In this document: positions 54,587 to 64,000 of the stretch, one piece after another
How the letters are laid out: each line of letters starts with the position of its first letter
How positions within the stretch are numbered: position 1 is the stretch's first letter
Assembly: GCA_001592805.2 (NCBI GenBank)
Contig: CP051143.1
Span: forward strand, 1,302,001 to 1,366,000
Reading direction: 5' to 3'
DNA from: Peltaster fructicola
Taxonomy: Eukaryota; Ascomycota; Dothideomycetes
Length of the DNA: 64,000 nucleotides
Made by a program: the position numbers and the translations under genes
Notes under the pieces: model-generated
The model's input: the letters and a program-made list of their open reading frames with translations, nothing else
Told to the model about the DNA's origin: nothing
Databases searched by the model: none

Positions 54587-55641
54587 AAGAGTGAAGGTGG
54601 TTACCTACGCGTTCAAACACGCCACCTCCAGAGACCAGTACAACCGCACAACTCTGCAATCAGGCTAGATATCTGAGAGTCATTATCAAGATGGCGCACA
54701 AGGAGGATGAAACAAGAGCGATGTCAGGCTGCGCACATTCAGGAATCAACATCTTTCCTAGGAAGAAGATGTCCGACATGTCAGCAGCGCCAGCCGTGGG
54801 GCTCAAATCACTCTAGATATACGATCTCGTTCGGCTGCGCCAAGAAGAGTTGTGGCGCATACTGCACATATCTCAGAGAAGAGTGGTCCGACATCTACAG
54901 CCTGGTTGTGCACAACGCTGTTCAAAGCAAGATTGGCACTGCGCATGACCAAGGTCGGTGCATAGATCGTATCTGGCGGTGTCGCAAGCAAGATGTATGC
55001 CACGCGACAAGGCTAGGATCTGTGCCAAGGTCACAGCCGCACGCCTCGCGGGAATCCTGGCTTGCATTTCCATCGGCTTGCGCTTCTCAACATGGTATTC
55101 TTGTCTGACCACCTTCCGCTTCACACACCCGAGCACATTCGTTGGCACGATCTGACGACTATCTCTTTCGATGGCTGAAGAAGACTCCCGTCTCCGCATT
55201 GAGACGTCTTGCCAAATTCACATGTCATGCCGGTTCAGCTGAGCTCACGCAGTAACACGGCAGGACAGCTTCCATATATGCCTCGCTTCCCTGCTATGAC
55301 AAGGATTACTCTCGATAGCATATAGGCAGTTGAGAGGCGGAGCTCGATTGACTTGTCTCGCCACAGGACCATTCTTCCTTACTTCAATCTCTCTACCTCT
55401 CACGATATCGCTGTCTGTCACTGTTTCTGTTTCCCTTACCTCTACGCTTATTGATGCGTTGTATACTTATTACATGCAAGCCACACCGCGTACTCTGCTG
55501 GAAATACTGCTCCATCATCAACTCAGCTCCAAGTACATGACCATCACGAACAGCTGGATGGTGCCAGCCCTCAACTTGATGTCACTCTGGAGGGCACACT
55601 GATCCCATCGATGCTCTCGACCACAACGAGTGCGGTGGAAC
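54587..55641. other. Intergenic region
   Basis: About 1.05 kb. Several overlapping frames exist on both strands (54707-55108 plus; 54803-55003 and 54873-55199 minus), but none has a recognisable family or a supported splice model. Confidence 0.4.
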
Positions 55642-56472
55642 ATGCAGGAACACGCAGTAGACGAGAGAACACTGGGCATCATCCTTGCAGCCGGGCTGTG
55701 CTCCACCGCAATAGGGATCCTCATCACAGTACTGTGCCTCTCGTCTCGACGGCCCCAGCATGTGAGGTATTGGAAAGCGTTAAGTTCAAGCTCACCACTG
55801 CTTGATGACGAAGCGCAAGTCAGATCACTGCACGCATGGTCACCTCGGAAGCTTTTCTCGAGCCAATCTGCGAATGCTCCAGAGCTTGCTTACCAGAGCC
55901 CTACGGACACTCCTGCTAAGCTTTCGATATCACGAAGGCCATCTCAGCTGCTTGCCAATGGTATCAGAAATTTCAGCACGCTATTGACAATGACAATCAG
56001 AGATGAAAGCTCATCCCTTCAGCCACTGACACGAACATACCAATCAAGCTCACATTCGAGCATACCGTCGGAAGTACCAACCAGGATGAGCTTCTCACGC
56101 TATCGGAATCGAGCGATAGATGTCTTGGACGCTGCATCCCGTTACTCGGATTCCATCTCGCTACCTCGGAACTCCGAGTCGCACGCTGAAGCGCCAGAAG
56201 AAGAGAGCCCGCCTCTGCCATATCACCAGCAGCTCACTGATTCTCCGGATCGACGATACTACCGAAGACAGCACGTAACACCATTAATACCTAGCAAGAG
56301 TCCACGAAGAAAACTCTCGCCTGCCGTACACTATCCAAGTTGGACAGAGATACAAAGCTTCGACTTTACTGATGTCGAATCTCAGCAGTCACGGCCAAAG
56401 AGCATCAAACGCATTTCAAGTGATTGGCGACCAGGTAGTGACCAGCTGGCTGGAAGATGCGAAATCGGATGA
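55642..56472 (+). CDS. Single-pass membrane protein, Ser-rich cytosolic tail
   Basis: Single exon, 276 residues from the first ATG (MQEHAVDERTLG). One transmembrane segment at about residues 11-33 (GIILAAGLCSTAIGILITVL) is followed by positive residues (SSRRPQHVRYW), so the long tail should face the cytosol. The tail is Ser/Arg/Pro-rich and disordered, with many RRxS-type sites (SRRPSQLL, SKSPRRKLSP). Unrecognised. An upstream exon with more N-terminal sequence cannot be excluded, since only a short stretch precedes the membrane segment. Its stop codon lies 24 bases from that of DIS3. Confidence 0.62.
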   Translation: MQEHAVDERTLGIILAAGLCSTAIGILITVLCLSSRRPQHVRYWKALSSSSPLLDDEAQVRSLHAWSPRKLFSSQSANAPELAYQSPTDTPAKLSISRRPSQLLANGIRNFSTLLTMTIRDESSSLQPLTRTYQSSSHSSIPSEVPTRMSFSRYRNRAIDVLDAASRYSDSISLPRNSESHAEAPEEESPPLPYHQQLTDSPDRRYYRRQHVTPLIPSKSPRRKLSPAVHYPSWTEIQSFDFTDVESQQSRPKSIKRISSDWRPGSDQLAGRCEIG

Positions 56473-56496
56473 AGCTGGCATTGGGATACAGTTATC

Positions 56497-59454
56497 TCAA
56501 GCGACAAGTTCAAGCTTCAGCTTCCTCTTCCCTGTACTAGGCTCAACCTCATCTTTGACACGGATAGTAATCTTCTCGAACAGCTCAACTCGCAGCAGCT
56601 TGTCCGGAGTCTTGACCTCGAGCTTATACTCATCCTCTCTGAACACGGCATCTTCGTCCTTGCCGGCAATGTCCTTGACCCTGATGAGACCCTCGATGCC
56701 AAATCGTGGAACGAACACTACGAAACCGTTGCTGAAGACTCTCATGACGAATCCTTCTTCCTCAAGGATTCGACCCTTCAGAGCCTGTCCGACATAGTAT
56801 TCCACACTGGCTCTGCCAGCCATTTGTGCGTTGCGATGTCGGACATTGATATTCTTGCAGACGCCTTCGAGCTTGGCCTTGCTCTGCAGACTTGCATCAA
56901 GCTGCTCATATCCGATAGCCGCTGCGAGCTGACGGTGTACCTCAAGATCTGCATAACGACGGATAGGACTGGTGAAGTGTGTGTAAATCTCAGAGGCAAG
57001 ACCGTAGTGTCGGAACTCCGGATATGATTGTGTGCCAGCACAGAAGTACTCAGCACTCATCATGCATCTCGTGGCAAGTATGCGCACAAGAGTATTGAAG
57101 AATGGCTCTCGTGCGTCTACGCAAGTGTCGAGACTATCGGCCACTGCTTTCGAAGAGTCTGACCGCAACTCCATACCCTTCTTCACCTTCAGCTGGTTGG
57201 CTAGTTCCTCAAAGTTGGTCTTGGGAGGAGCAGCATGACGACGCAACAACGCGGTCTGTGGGAAGGCGTCGTAGACCTTGGCAGCCACTGATATATTGGC
57301 AAGCAACATGAACTCCTCGACCAGCTGGTTTGTGTCAAGCAACTGCTTCGTCTTGACATCCACAGGATCAGATGTCTCGCTTTCTGCTTCAACGCGCACC
57401 TCTGGTGAAGCGAGATTGAGCGCACCAGCGGCCATTCGCTTTGCACGAAGTTTTTTCGACAGCATCATCAGGTTGCGCATGCCACCTGTGAGTTCGTCCT
57501 GCTGGCTCTTATCGTCGATACGCAGCTGGGCTCTCTCGTAACTAAAAGCCTCTCTGCTGCGAATCACGCTCTTCGTGAACTCGGCGTTGACTATGTTGAC
57601 ATCTTCATCCATCTCCCAGATAACACTGAAAGCAAAGCGCTCAACATAGGGTTTGAGGGAGCAGAGATCCGTTCCAAGAAGCATAGGCAGCATGTCAATT
57701 CGCTTGTCGACCAGGTAGACTGTTGTACCACGTAGAGAAGCTTTGTCCATGGCATTGTTTGGTTTGACAAAGTGACTGACATCTGCAATGTGTACACCAA
57801 CTTGGTAGTTCCCATTTGGCAGTCGGAATGCGTGCAGAGCATCGTCAATGTCGACACAGCCTGGAGGATCGATGGAGCAGATAAGTAGGTCCCGTAGGTC
57901 CCTTCGATTTGTCCAGCCAGGATCTGTCTTTGATACTGGTACCTTCCAATCATGCCCTTCAGCTGGTAGACAATCCAGGACCGTCCTCGGGAATGGTCGG
58001 TATTGTACATCCCATTCCAGGAGGAGCGCCTCCGTCTCAGCACCCTTCGTTTCTAGTTCGCCCAAGCTACGGACGAAGTGACCGACAGGATATCTGGAGT
58101 CTCTGTCCCAGCTGTCGATTGAGACAAGCACTCTCTTTCCTAGTAGCTCACCGGTCTGGCGTGTACGCACTCGGATCTTAGGTATGCGCTTGTCCATGGG
58201 GATGAGAAAGACTGTCTGCTGTGATCGACCATTCTTTGCGTCTGATCGCACGCTGTCTCTGTCGATGTGACCAACATACTGTCTCCAGTTCCGCTTGATG
58301 ACTCCAACAATCTTTGCAGTAGGTCGTGGCTGATTATCCAGGCCTTTGGCGTGCGTACGCTTGACCTCTTCTTGCAAAGCACGACGTTCCTGCTCGGTAA
58401 CAACTGCTTCCGCATCGTCCTCGTTATCGGCATTTTCGTTCTTGTTGACGTCCTCCTCCTCGATGACCTTCTGGAGTGGTGCCTTCCACTGTTCTTTCGG
58501 CAAGATCTCTACAACGACAATGTCGCCGGAGACAGCACGATTGCTGTTCTCGCGGCCGATGACGAGCAACGCTCTGTCGAACGCCGGCACATGCACTGAT
58601 CCCTCCAGATAGTTGTACGGCGAGACATTGAACGTGCCTTGGTGGAGAGTGCCAGCCTTGACGCCTGTCAGCATAGCACTGACTGACATGTAATCAGGGT
58701 AGATGAGCTCTGCCTTGCTGTCGCGAACAGAGTTTCGCTGACTGATCATGTCGAGTAGCCGATCCGCGTCGTCAAGACCGGAGACGTAGTCTCGTAGGTT
58801 GGCAGAGCTGATACCCTCAGCCTTGGCCTTGCGTAGATTCTCGCGATCATCGCTGATCATCACGATCGCAGGACATCGCACACTTCCAGAGCGGCTCTTG
58901 TGTAGGTGTTCCGCATACCAAACGCATGCTCGTCTGACAGCTCGATCATTGCGATCATTGATGGACTCCTGTGCTTCGCGTTCGATATAAGTTTCTAGGC
59001 GGAAGTCGTTGAAGAAGACATAGAACCTTTTGCCCTCATTCTTGGTTAAAGCAATCAATCGATGGTACAGGGGTAGCGATCGGTTCTTGACTTCCTCCAG
59101 CACAGTCTGAAGGACTATCACATCTTGAAAGACACCTTCGGACTCGAAAAGGTCCATTCCAGAGAGAAATGCATTCGTGTCAGGCACGAGGTAGTGGCCT
59201 TGAGGATAGTCTTTGGCGCCTGCTGGAGTTGCGCTCAATACAAAGGCCTCAGCCCTGCGGTGGAAGCCAGTTGTACTGCTCGCCAGCGACAGGCATAATG
59301 TGCAGAGATTTGAGGAACATGGAATGTCCTGTCGAAGGTAGACCTCGCGCACGATCTTTTGGACCTTTCCAGACTTGAGCGTTCGAACATAAGTCTTACT
59401 ACTCAGCGTAGTTGTCGAGGAGGTCGATGCATACGACCGTTTCAAGGAGGTCAT
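56497..59454 (-). CDS. DIS3: Exosome exoribonuclease Dis3/Rrp44
   Basis: The only catalytic subunit of the core RNA exosome, a processive 3'-5' nuclease with a separate endonuclease site. Single exon, 985 residues, ATG confirmed. The N-terminal CR3 motif (YLRQDIPCSSNLCTLC) precedes the PIN domain, whose acidic residues lie in LVPDTNAFLSGMD, VLEEVKNRS and NDRNDRAVRRA. Two cold-shock domains follow, then the RNB nuclease core with CSIDPPGCVDIDDALHAF (about residue 530), which holds the metal-binding aspartates. HFTSPIRRYADLEVHRQL lies further on and an S1 domain is at the end (EEEGFVMRVFSNGFVVFVPR). All catalytic residues seem present. It shares the exosome with RRP42, about 11 kb away. Confidence 0.95.
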   Translation of the reverse strand: MTSLKRSYASTSSTTTLSSKTYVRTLKSGKVQKIVREVYLRQDIPCSSNLCTLCLSLASSTTGFHRRAEAFVLSATPAGAKDYPQGHYLVPDTNAFLSGMDLFESEGVFQDVIVLQTVLEEVKNRSLPLYHRLIALTKNEGKRFYVFFNDFRLETYIEREAQESINDRNDRAVRRACVWYAEHLHKSRSGSVRCPAIVMISDDRENLRKAKAEGISSANLRDYVSGLDDADRLLDMISQRNSVRDSKAELIYPDYMSVSAMLTGVKAGTLHQGTFNVSPYNYLEGSVHVPAFDRALLVIGRENSNRAVSGDIVVVEILPKEQWKAPLQKVIEEEDVNKNENADNEDDAEAVVTEQERRALQEEVKRTHAKGLDNQPRPTAKIVGVIKRNWRQYVGHIDRDSVRSDAKNGRSQQTVFLIPMDKRIPKIRVRTRQTGELLGKRVLVSIDSWDRDSRYPVGHFVRSLGELETKGAETEALLLEWDVQYRPFPRTVLDCLPAEGHDWKVPVSKTDPGWTNRRDLRDLLICSIDPPGCVDIDDALHAFRLPNGNYQVGVHIADVSHFVKPNNAMDKASLRGTTVYLVDKRIDMLPMLLGTDLCSLKPYVERFAFSVIWEMDEDVNIVNAEFTKSVIRSREAFSYERAQLRIDDKSQQDELTGGMRNLMMLSKKLRAKRMAAGALNLASPEVRVEAESETSDPVDVKTKQLLDTNQLVEEFMLLANISVAAKVYDAFPQTALLRRHAAPPKTNFEELANQLKVKKGMELRSDSSKAVADSLDTCVDAREPFFNTLVRILATRCMMSAEYFCAGTQSYPEFRHYGLASEIYTHFTSPIRRYADLEVHRQLAAAIGYEQLDASLQSKAKLEGVCKNINVRHRNAQMAGRASVEYYVGQALKGRILEEEGFVMRVFSNGFVVFVPRFGIEGLIRVKDIAGKDEDAVFREDEYKLEVKTPDKLLRVELFEKITIRVKDEVEPSTGKRKLKLELVA

Positions 59455-59637
59455 ACTTGCTGTGTTGTTGTGGTGGTTTGCCTCCTGCGATGATTTTGAT
59501 ATTGAGCTTCGCTACGGCTGCCCAGATCTACGCTAAGTCGAATTGAGCTACCAGCCATTAGACGTCACTGCCTGCATAGCTCCATTCAAGATAAGCAGCT
59601 ATACAGAGTGCAACATACACCACCACTCGCCTTCACG

Positions 59638-61138
59638 ATGTCCCTCGATCCACCGGCAATTCTACAAAGCACACAGAAGAATGTGCGTGCGCGGCCTATC
59701 AGTTGGGAAGGCGCAGTACGAGCAAAAACCATCACAGAATCAGACCTGAAGAAGATCAAAGCAATAGACAAAGTCCGCAAGGAACAGAGAAAGCAGACAA
59801 TTGAGGGCGACTCAGAGACATACAAGACACTGCTGCTTGGTGATGGCGAGAACAAGAGCATATTTGAGACAACTGCGAAACGAACAGATATCCTTCAGTA
59901 TATGCTTGTGCTGTTGAGTGATCTGATTGATGGTAGGTTAGCAAAGAGGTTCGGGACACTTTGAATGACCACTCGCAGATGTTCCATCACTCCGAGACGA
60001 ATTGATTAAGCACCCTCACCCCTTCAAACCATTTCTGCCGCTCCTGAAGCAATCTAGCAATCCAGAGGATACGATTCCACTTCTCACATCAGCCGTCCTC
60101 AGTTCGCTTGTATCATATGCACTCACGATCACGCCGAAAGGCACTCCCGACCTCGACGATGCATTGCCCAAGCTCAACACATACATTGCCGAGCTTCTCA
60201 AGTCCACCGACTCGAATCTGCAAGACATTGCTTGCCAGGAGTTCAGTGCATTACTTTGCAGCAGCAAATCGAGACACCAGTTCTGGAAGCAACGTGAGGA
60301 GACGCTGAAGCCACTGATCGAGGTCCTGCGAGCCGGTTTGGGAGACAGGGACACAGACAGCACGTTCGCTGGTGGTAGCACGGTCGCCAGCATACGAGGT
60401 GATGCCGCTAGCAGTTTCAAGGTAGGCGGCAGTGTGGGCCTGCAGCTACTCTACCATGTCTTGCTTGTTATCTGGCAGGTGAGCTTTGAGGGACGGCTGG
60501 TCGGCAAAGGTCTGGACGAGGAGTATGACATTGTACCACTGTACACAAAACTGCTCCGCGTTTCCCCCAAGGAGAAGACGACCAGGCTACTGCTATCAAC
60601 GCTGAGGAACCTGCTAGATGCCAACAAGACGACATTGATGCCTGCAGCGATCGCATGTCGCCTACCTGCAGTGCTCACAAACCTTAAGTCGAGACAGCTT
60701 CCAGACCAGGACCTAAAGGAAGATTTGGATGGTCTTGTGGACATGCTGGACGAGTATACGTCCTCACAGACGACACTGGACGAGTACAGCAGTGAGGTCG
60801 AGTCCGGACACCTACGATGGTCTCCTGTTCACAGAGACGCCGATTTCTGGCGCGAGAACGCCAAGGTAATCATCGAATTGGAGGATGGCAAGTTGTGTCG
60901 CAAACTGGCCGAGATCATGTCGAAGGACTGGAGCAGCGATAAACAAGTGCTCGCCATTGGCTGTAATGACGTTGCCGCACTTGTGAAAGAGTGTCCGGAG
61001 ATGAGACACCGGCTTGAGAAGCTGGGGTTGAAGGCTCGCGTAATGAGTCTCATGCAAGATGACAACGAGCATGTGCGCTGGGAAAGCCTACGTGCGGTAG
61101 GTGAATGGCTGCGATATTCCTTTGAGTCTAAGAGCTAG
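59638..61138 (+). CDS. VMA13: V-type ATPase subunit H (Vma13)
   Basis: Regulatory subunit of the V1 sector that activates the assembled proton pump and silences free V1. Two exons (59638-59932 and 59979-61138; 46-nt intron) encode 484 residues from MSLDPPAILQSTQKNVRARP. The N-terminal HEAT-like helical part has ISWEGAVRAKTITESDLKKI and ILQYMLVLLSDLIDDVPSLR (across the intron). The C-terminal domain has the diagnostic SGHLRWSPVHRDADFWRENA and KQVLAIGCNDVAALVKECPE. It ends with DNEHVRWESLRAVGEWLRYS. Length is as expected. It starts 183 bases from the DIS3 start, so the two genes share a compact divergent promoter. Confidence 0.94.
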
Positions 61139-62084
61139 AGAAGCACAACATTTTACTTTTTCATCGTCCTCGTCGGTGCCGAGGCCTTCATGATGACTCT
61201 CTCTTCCTCGTCCTGCTGCACCTCGCAAACCTTCTCCAATTATCTACGAACAGCTTGTCGTGGAAGCTGGGGTGCATATGCTGAGCGGCCGATATACATA
61301 CAGCCAGACACTTGACGTGTGTTACTGCCGCTGTCACACAATTCGAAATCATGACGTTCTACGGGCAAACGCCAATCGCTGGAGCAGTACGTACCTGGAA
61401 CTGACAGGTTTAGCTTCAGGAACGCCTTTCTTGATGCTTGACCACCTCTCACCCCCTTTGCTGCGCTTCAGCATATGACGCGACCTGACGGCTAGAGCAG
61501 TAGGGGCGTCGATAACAATCCGGATACAGGGTCGTCCGGAAATGACCGGCGACCACAGCTACGTGCAAAAGCAAACTTTACAATCACCACATGGGATGCC
61601 GACTACACAACTTCGCCTGTTCCTGGGGCCCTCTTCTTCATTTAGTATACCACTACTTTCACTACACACTGCCTTCCCTCCCGTGTCCCGAGCCCGGCGT
61701 CATACTGCTGTACCTCTAGGTCTGCATAAGGCTTGGAACGTTCGAACTCAATCGTCTAATATTACGTGCGAACCGGACTGCTCATTCAGTGATCAATGGT
61801 GATGACAATGCTTACTTGCTTACCACGTCGTACACTGTCACGACTTCCTCCAGCTATACTCTTCGTTCCCGGCTCCCGACCTCACTCCTAGACTGATCAA
61901 TTTAGCGCAGCACACGCCTCGGCAAGTCTTGTCAACAACTGGGACGTCAGGTCCATGACCGACCATTTGTTCGTCTCGTGCAATATTAGCACCTCCCCTC
62001 CTACATGACATCCTGGGATGATATCATGCTTCACTTCTTCATATTCTTATCCCAGGAGTGGGAGCACAAGGCAAACAGTGGATC
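61139..62084. other. Intergenic region
   Basis: About 950 bases, C/T-rich in several parts. Presumably 3' UTR of VMA13 and promoter of the next gene. No gene seen. Confidence 0.45.
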
Positions 62085-64000
62085 ATGGCGGCAACAACAG
62101 TTGAACTCAATGACACTCCAATCAGTCAGAATGACCTGAGTCGGCAGCAGACAGCCACATCAATAAGCAGCAATGGTCCTTCCTCAACCTCACCTCGCGC
62201 TCAAGCTGGCTCTGACAACGACAATGCCGATAAGACAAAGAGAAAACGTCAGCCACGCAATAGTGCTTGTCAGAGCTGTGCTGCCCTCAAAATGAAGTGC
62301 ATCGCAACAACAACTCCTGGTGTTTGCGAGAGGTAAGACATTGCATGCATAACTTTTTCCATGCAGGGCACTGACAACACAGATGTGCCCGCATGAACAG
62401 GGACTGCATACCTGCCGTGCCTAAGCCTAGGAAACGACGAGCAACAGACAGCTTCGAACCCAAAGGCGTACCACTTGCTGATCTTATCGATCACCAGTCT
62501 CCACGACTCGACACTTTCCGATCTCCTCGAAGCTACACCAATGGTGATCATGTGCCGTTGGCACAACCTGACCTGGACTTCGACAATAGATCATTCACTC
62601 GACTGTTCGCTCAAGGTCTGGCCATTGACGAGAGGTCTTGTGACTACCTGCTGCACGGCATCGACCACAGCTATGTGAGGCTTTGCTGTACACGATTCAC
62701 TTACATGACAGCATGCTTTCCCTTCGTCAGTGTGCCATTCGCTGATGCCAAGGCCATGGTCACACGCCGGCCGGTGACCACAGCAGCCATTTGCACTGTT
62801 GCTTCGGCATCGCAGCCCGAGATACAGTCACGCATGAGCGAGGCTTTTCGACATGCTCTGGCGATGCGGTGCATCATGGAGGGCGAGCGCAGCATCGACC
62901 TGATGGTTGGTCTGCTGATCTATATTGCATGGCACCATCAGTACTACAAGAAGCAGCAGATCTATCAAAACTTGTGTCTGCTGGCAGGCATGGCCACTGA
63001 TCTCGGCATACAGAAAATACCATCCTTAGGTGAACAGGCCCGCGGTGCGCTGGACGCAGAATCCCAGAGGGCCTTCATCGGTGTCTACTATGTTACGACA
63101 TCTCTTTCTCTGATGGGCTTTAGCAAGCCTGCTCCTCTCAGCTGGTGCTCTTCCTTGGATCACTTCGCTTCGTCGCTCTATTCTACCTCTTCACGAGAAC
63201 TCAACCTCCAACCTTATATCGACCTCGCACATCTCCTGGAGGACCATGCGCAACTCATGGCCGCTGCGCCTCCGGTTCAATCAGCAGCCTACTACGACCT
63301 AGCTACCAAGTCAGCACTCTCCAGCCTGAAGACACTGAAGCGGATTCACCCGACAGCCTCGTCCATTACTGCTGTTGCTGCAGCTGCCATTCATATCAAT
63401 GCTCGATCATTGACGGAGTCCTCATCATCGAACCTGCCTGGATCGGCATTGATGCAGACTGCCGTGGCTCTGAAGGAGTATCTTGACGAATTGCTTCTCC
63501 GACCGCCATCGACACTTCATCACCTTGCAGTTGTAGACTGGACCAATCTGCTGGAGGTGCTCATCTTGACGACAAGATTGTCATCACCGCAGTTCTTGTC
63601 CAGCATATCTAGGGTCGCAGGAGGTGGGTTAGGTTGGGAGTCGAGTGCACTTGCATCCATGCTGCAGCCAGATGCCGTGCTGGATGCCGTATGTGCACAT
63701 ATGGCTGCAGCTACTGATCAGAGTGTACGTCATGAAGGCCTACTCACCTGGCTGCGTGGGACATGTGACAGCATCAAACGGCGTATGCAACATGATCGCA
63801 ATGGTGATGAGTCGTACTTCGACGCTGTCAGCAGCCTGGATCGAGCGAGGAAGAGCAGTAATGCAGGACATGACGAAGGACGATTTAGAGCTGTCAACGC
63901 TGAGCCGACCCCAGCAGTGCACCGCGCTCCACCGACCTGGTCACCACGAACCGACTTCTCATTCGATCTGTTCGCGGGAGGAGGATTGCTTGATGAAAGT
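62085..64000 (+). CDS. Zn2Cys6 transcription factor (3' end outside window)
   Basis: Two exons seen (62085-62332 and 62383 to the edge); about 620 residues are within the window and the frame is still open. A basic segment (KTKRKRQPRNSA) leads to a Zn2Cys6 cluster with the spacing C-X2-C-X6-C-X8-C-X2-C-X6-C, beginning CQSCAALKMKC. The intron splits the cluster at the CER|CAR codon, a common position in this class. The middle domain is helical and Trp/Tyr-rich (LLIYIAWHHQYYKKQQIYQN, LAGMATDLGIQK), typical of the fungal-specific regulatory domain. The C-terminal part inside the window is Arg/Pro-rich (APPTWSPRTDFSFDLFAGGG), as in many such activators. The regulated pathway cannot be named. Confidence 0.9.

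Noticed and set aside
54803-55199. Two minus-strand frames with some protein-like runs (MAYILLATPPDTIYAPTLV)
   Set aside because: No family recognised and no convincing splice model joining them; left as unassigned.
1-64000. tRNA, rRNA, transposon, virus-derived element, CRISPR array
   Set aside because: I looked for B-box-like GGTTCGANTCC, reverse transcriptase, transposase and integrase motifs and for regular spaced repeats, and saw none convincing. A near B-box at about 29108 lacks the rest of a tRNA.

Overview
This is a stretch of nuclear chromosome from a filamentous ascomycete (Pezizomycotina). A Dothideomycete is my best guess, but that is inference. The evidence is short introns (about 42-97 nt, mostly GTAWGT-like donors with a CTAAC/CTGAC branch box just upstream of the AG), about one gene per 2 kb on both strands, and clearly fungal families: copper-fist and Zn2Cys6 regulators, GH128, tannase, an IME2 kinase, a Trl1-type tRNA ligase and the APQ12 family. 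I see no rRNA, tRNA, transposon, virus-derived element or CRISPR array.

Layout. 0.4-5.7 kb: ubiquitin-conjugating enzyme UBC8, an N-myristoylated YANK/STK32-type kinase, and ATG12. 7.8-15.8 kb: tannase/feruloyl esterase, a copper-fist regulator, a GH128-type glucanase, and a Pro/Gln-rich protein with an RS stretch and a glycine zipper. 15.9-19.1 kb: a small possible mitochondrial protein, the complex I assembly ATPase IND1, and a DUF3632-like protein. 19.5-23.8 kb: a 13-bp tandem repeat, a secreted RNase T1-fold protein, a C2H2 finger protein and a Ser/Thr-rich secreted protein with an apple-like module. 24-28.2 kb: three-domain phosphoglycerate dehydrogenase and two neighbouring genes resembling Ragulator/EGO subunits LAMTOR2 and LAMTOR1. 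29.2-40 kb: a large repetitive Ser/Thr-rich secreted protein, a fungal transcription factor, an Fpg-family DNA glycosylase, a DUF5872-like protein and a tocopherol-cyclase-like protein. 41.7-61.1 kb is mostly housekeeping: IME2-type kinase, exosome subunit RRP42, a TMF/Sgm1-type golgin, an unknown protein, tRNA ligase TRL1, APQ12, a single-pass membrane protein, exosome nuclease DIS3 and V-ATPase subunit H. 62.1 kb to the edge: a Zn2Cys6 regulator cut by the window.

How the genes relate. There is no evident biosynthetic cluster. Loose functional groupings are RNA processing (RRP42, DIS3, TRL1), nutrient/vacuole/TORC1 functions (LAMTOR1/2-like, ATG12, V-ATPase H, UBC8) and a 19.8-32.8 kb interval containing three secreted proteins. 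The observations I would check first are a predicted one-nucleotide exon in UBC8, the adjacent LAMTOR1/LAMTOR2-like genes, the 13-bp repeat upstream of the RNase-like gene, the modular Cys/Ser-rich protein at 29-33 kb, and two very tight convergent gene pairs (2 and 24 nt between stop codons). All splice models were made by eye from splice signals and reading frame. Product names rest on remembered family motifs, not on searches.
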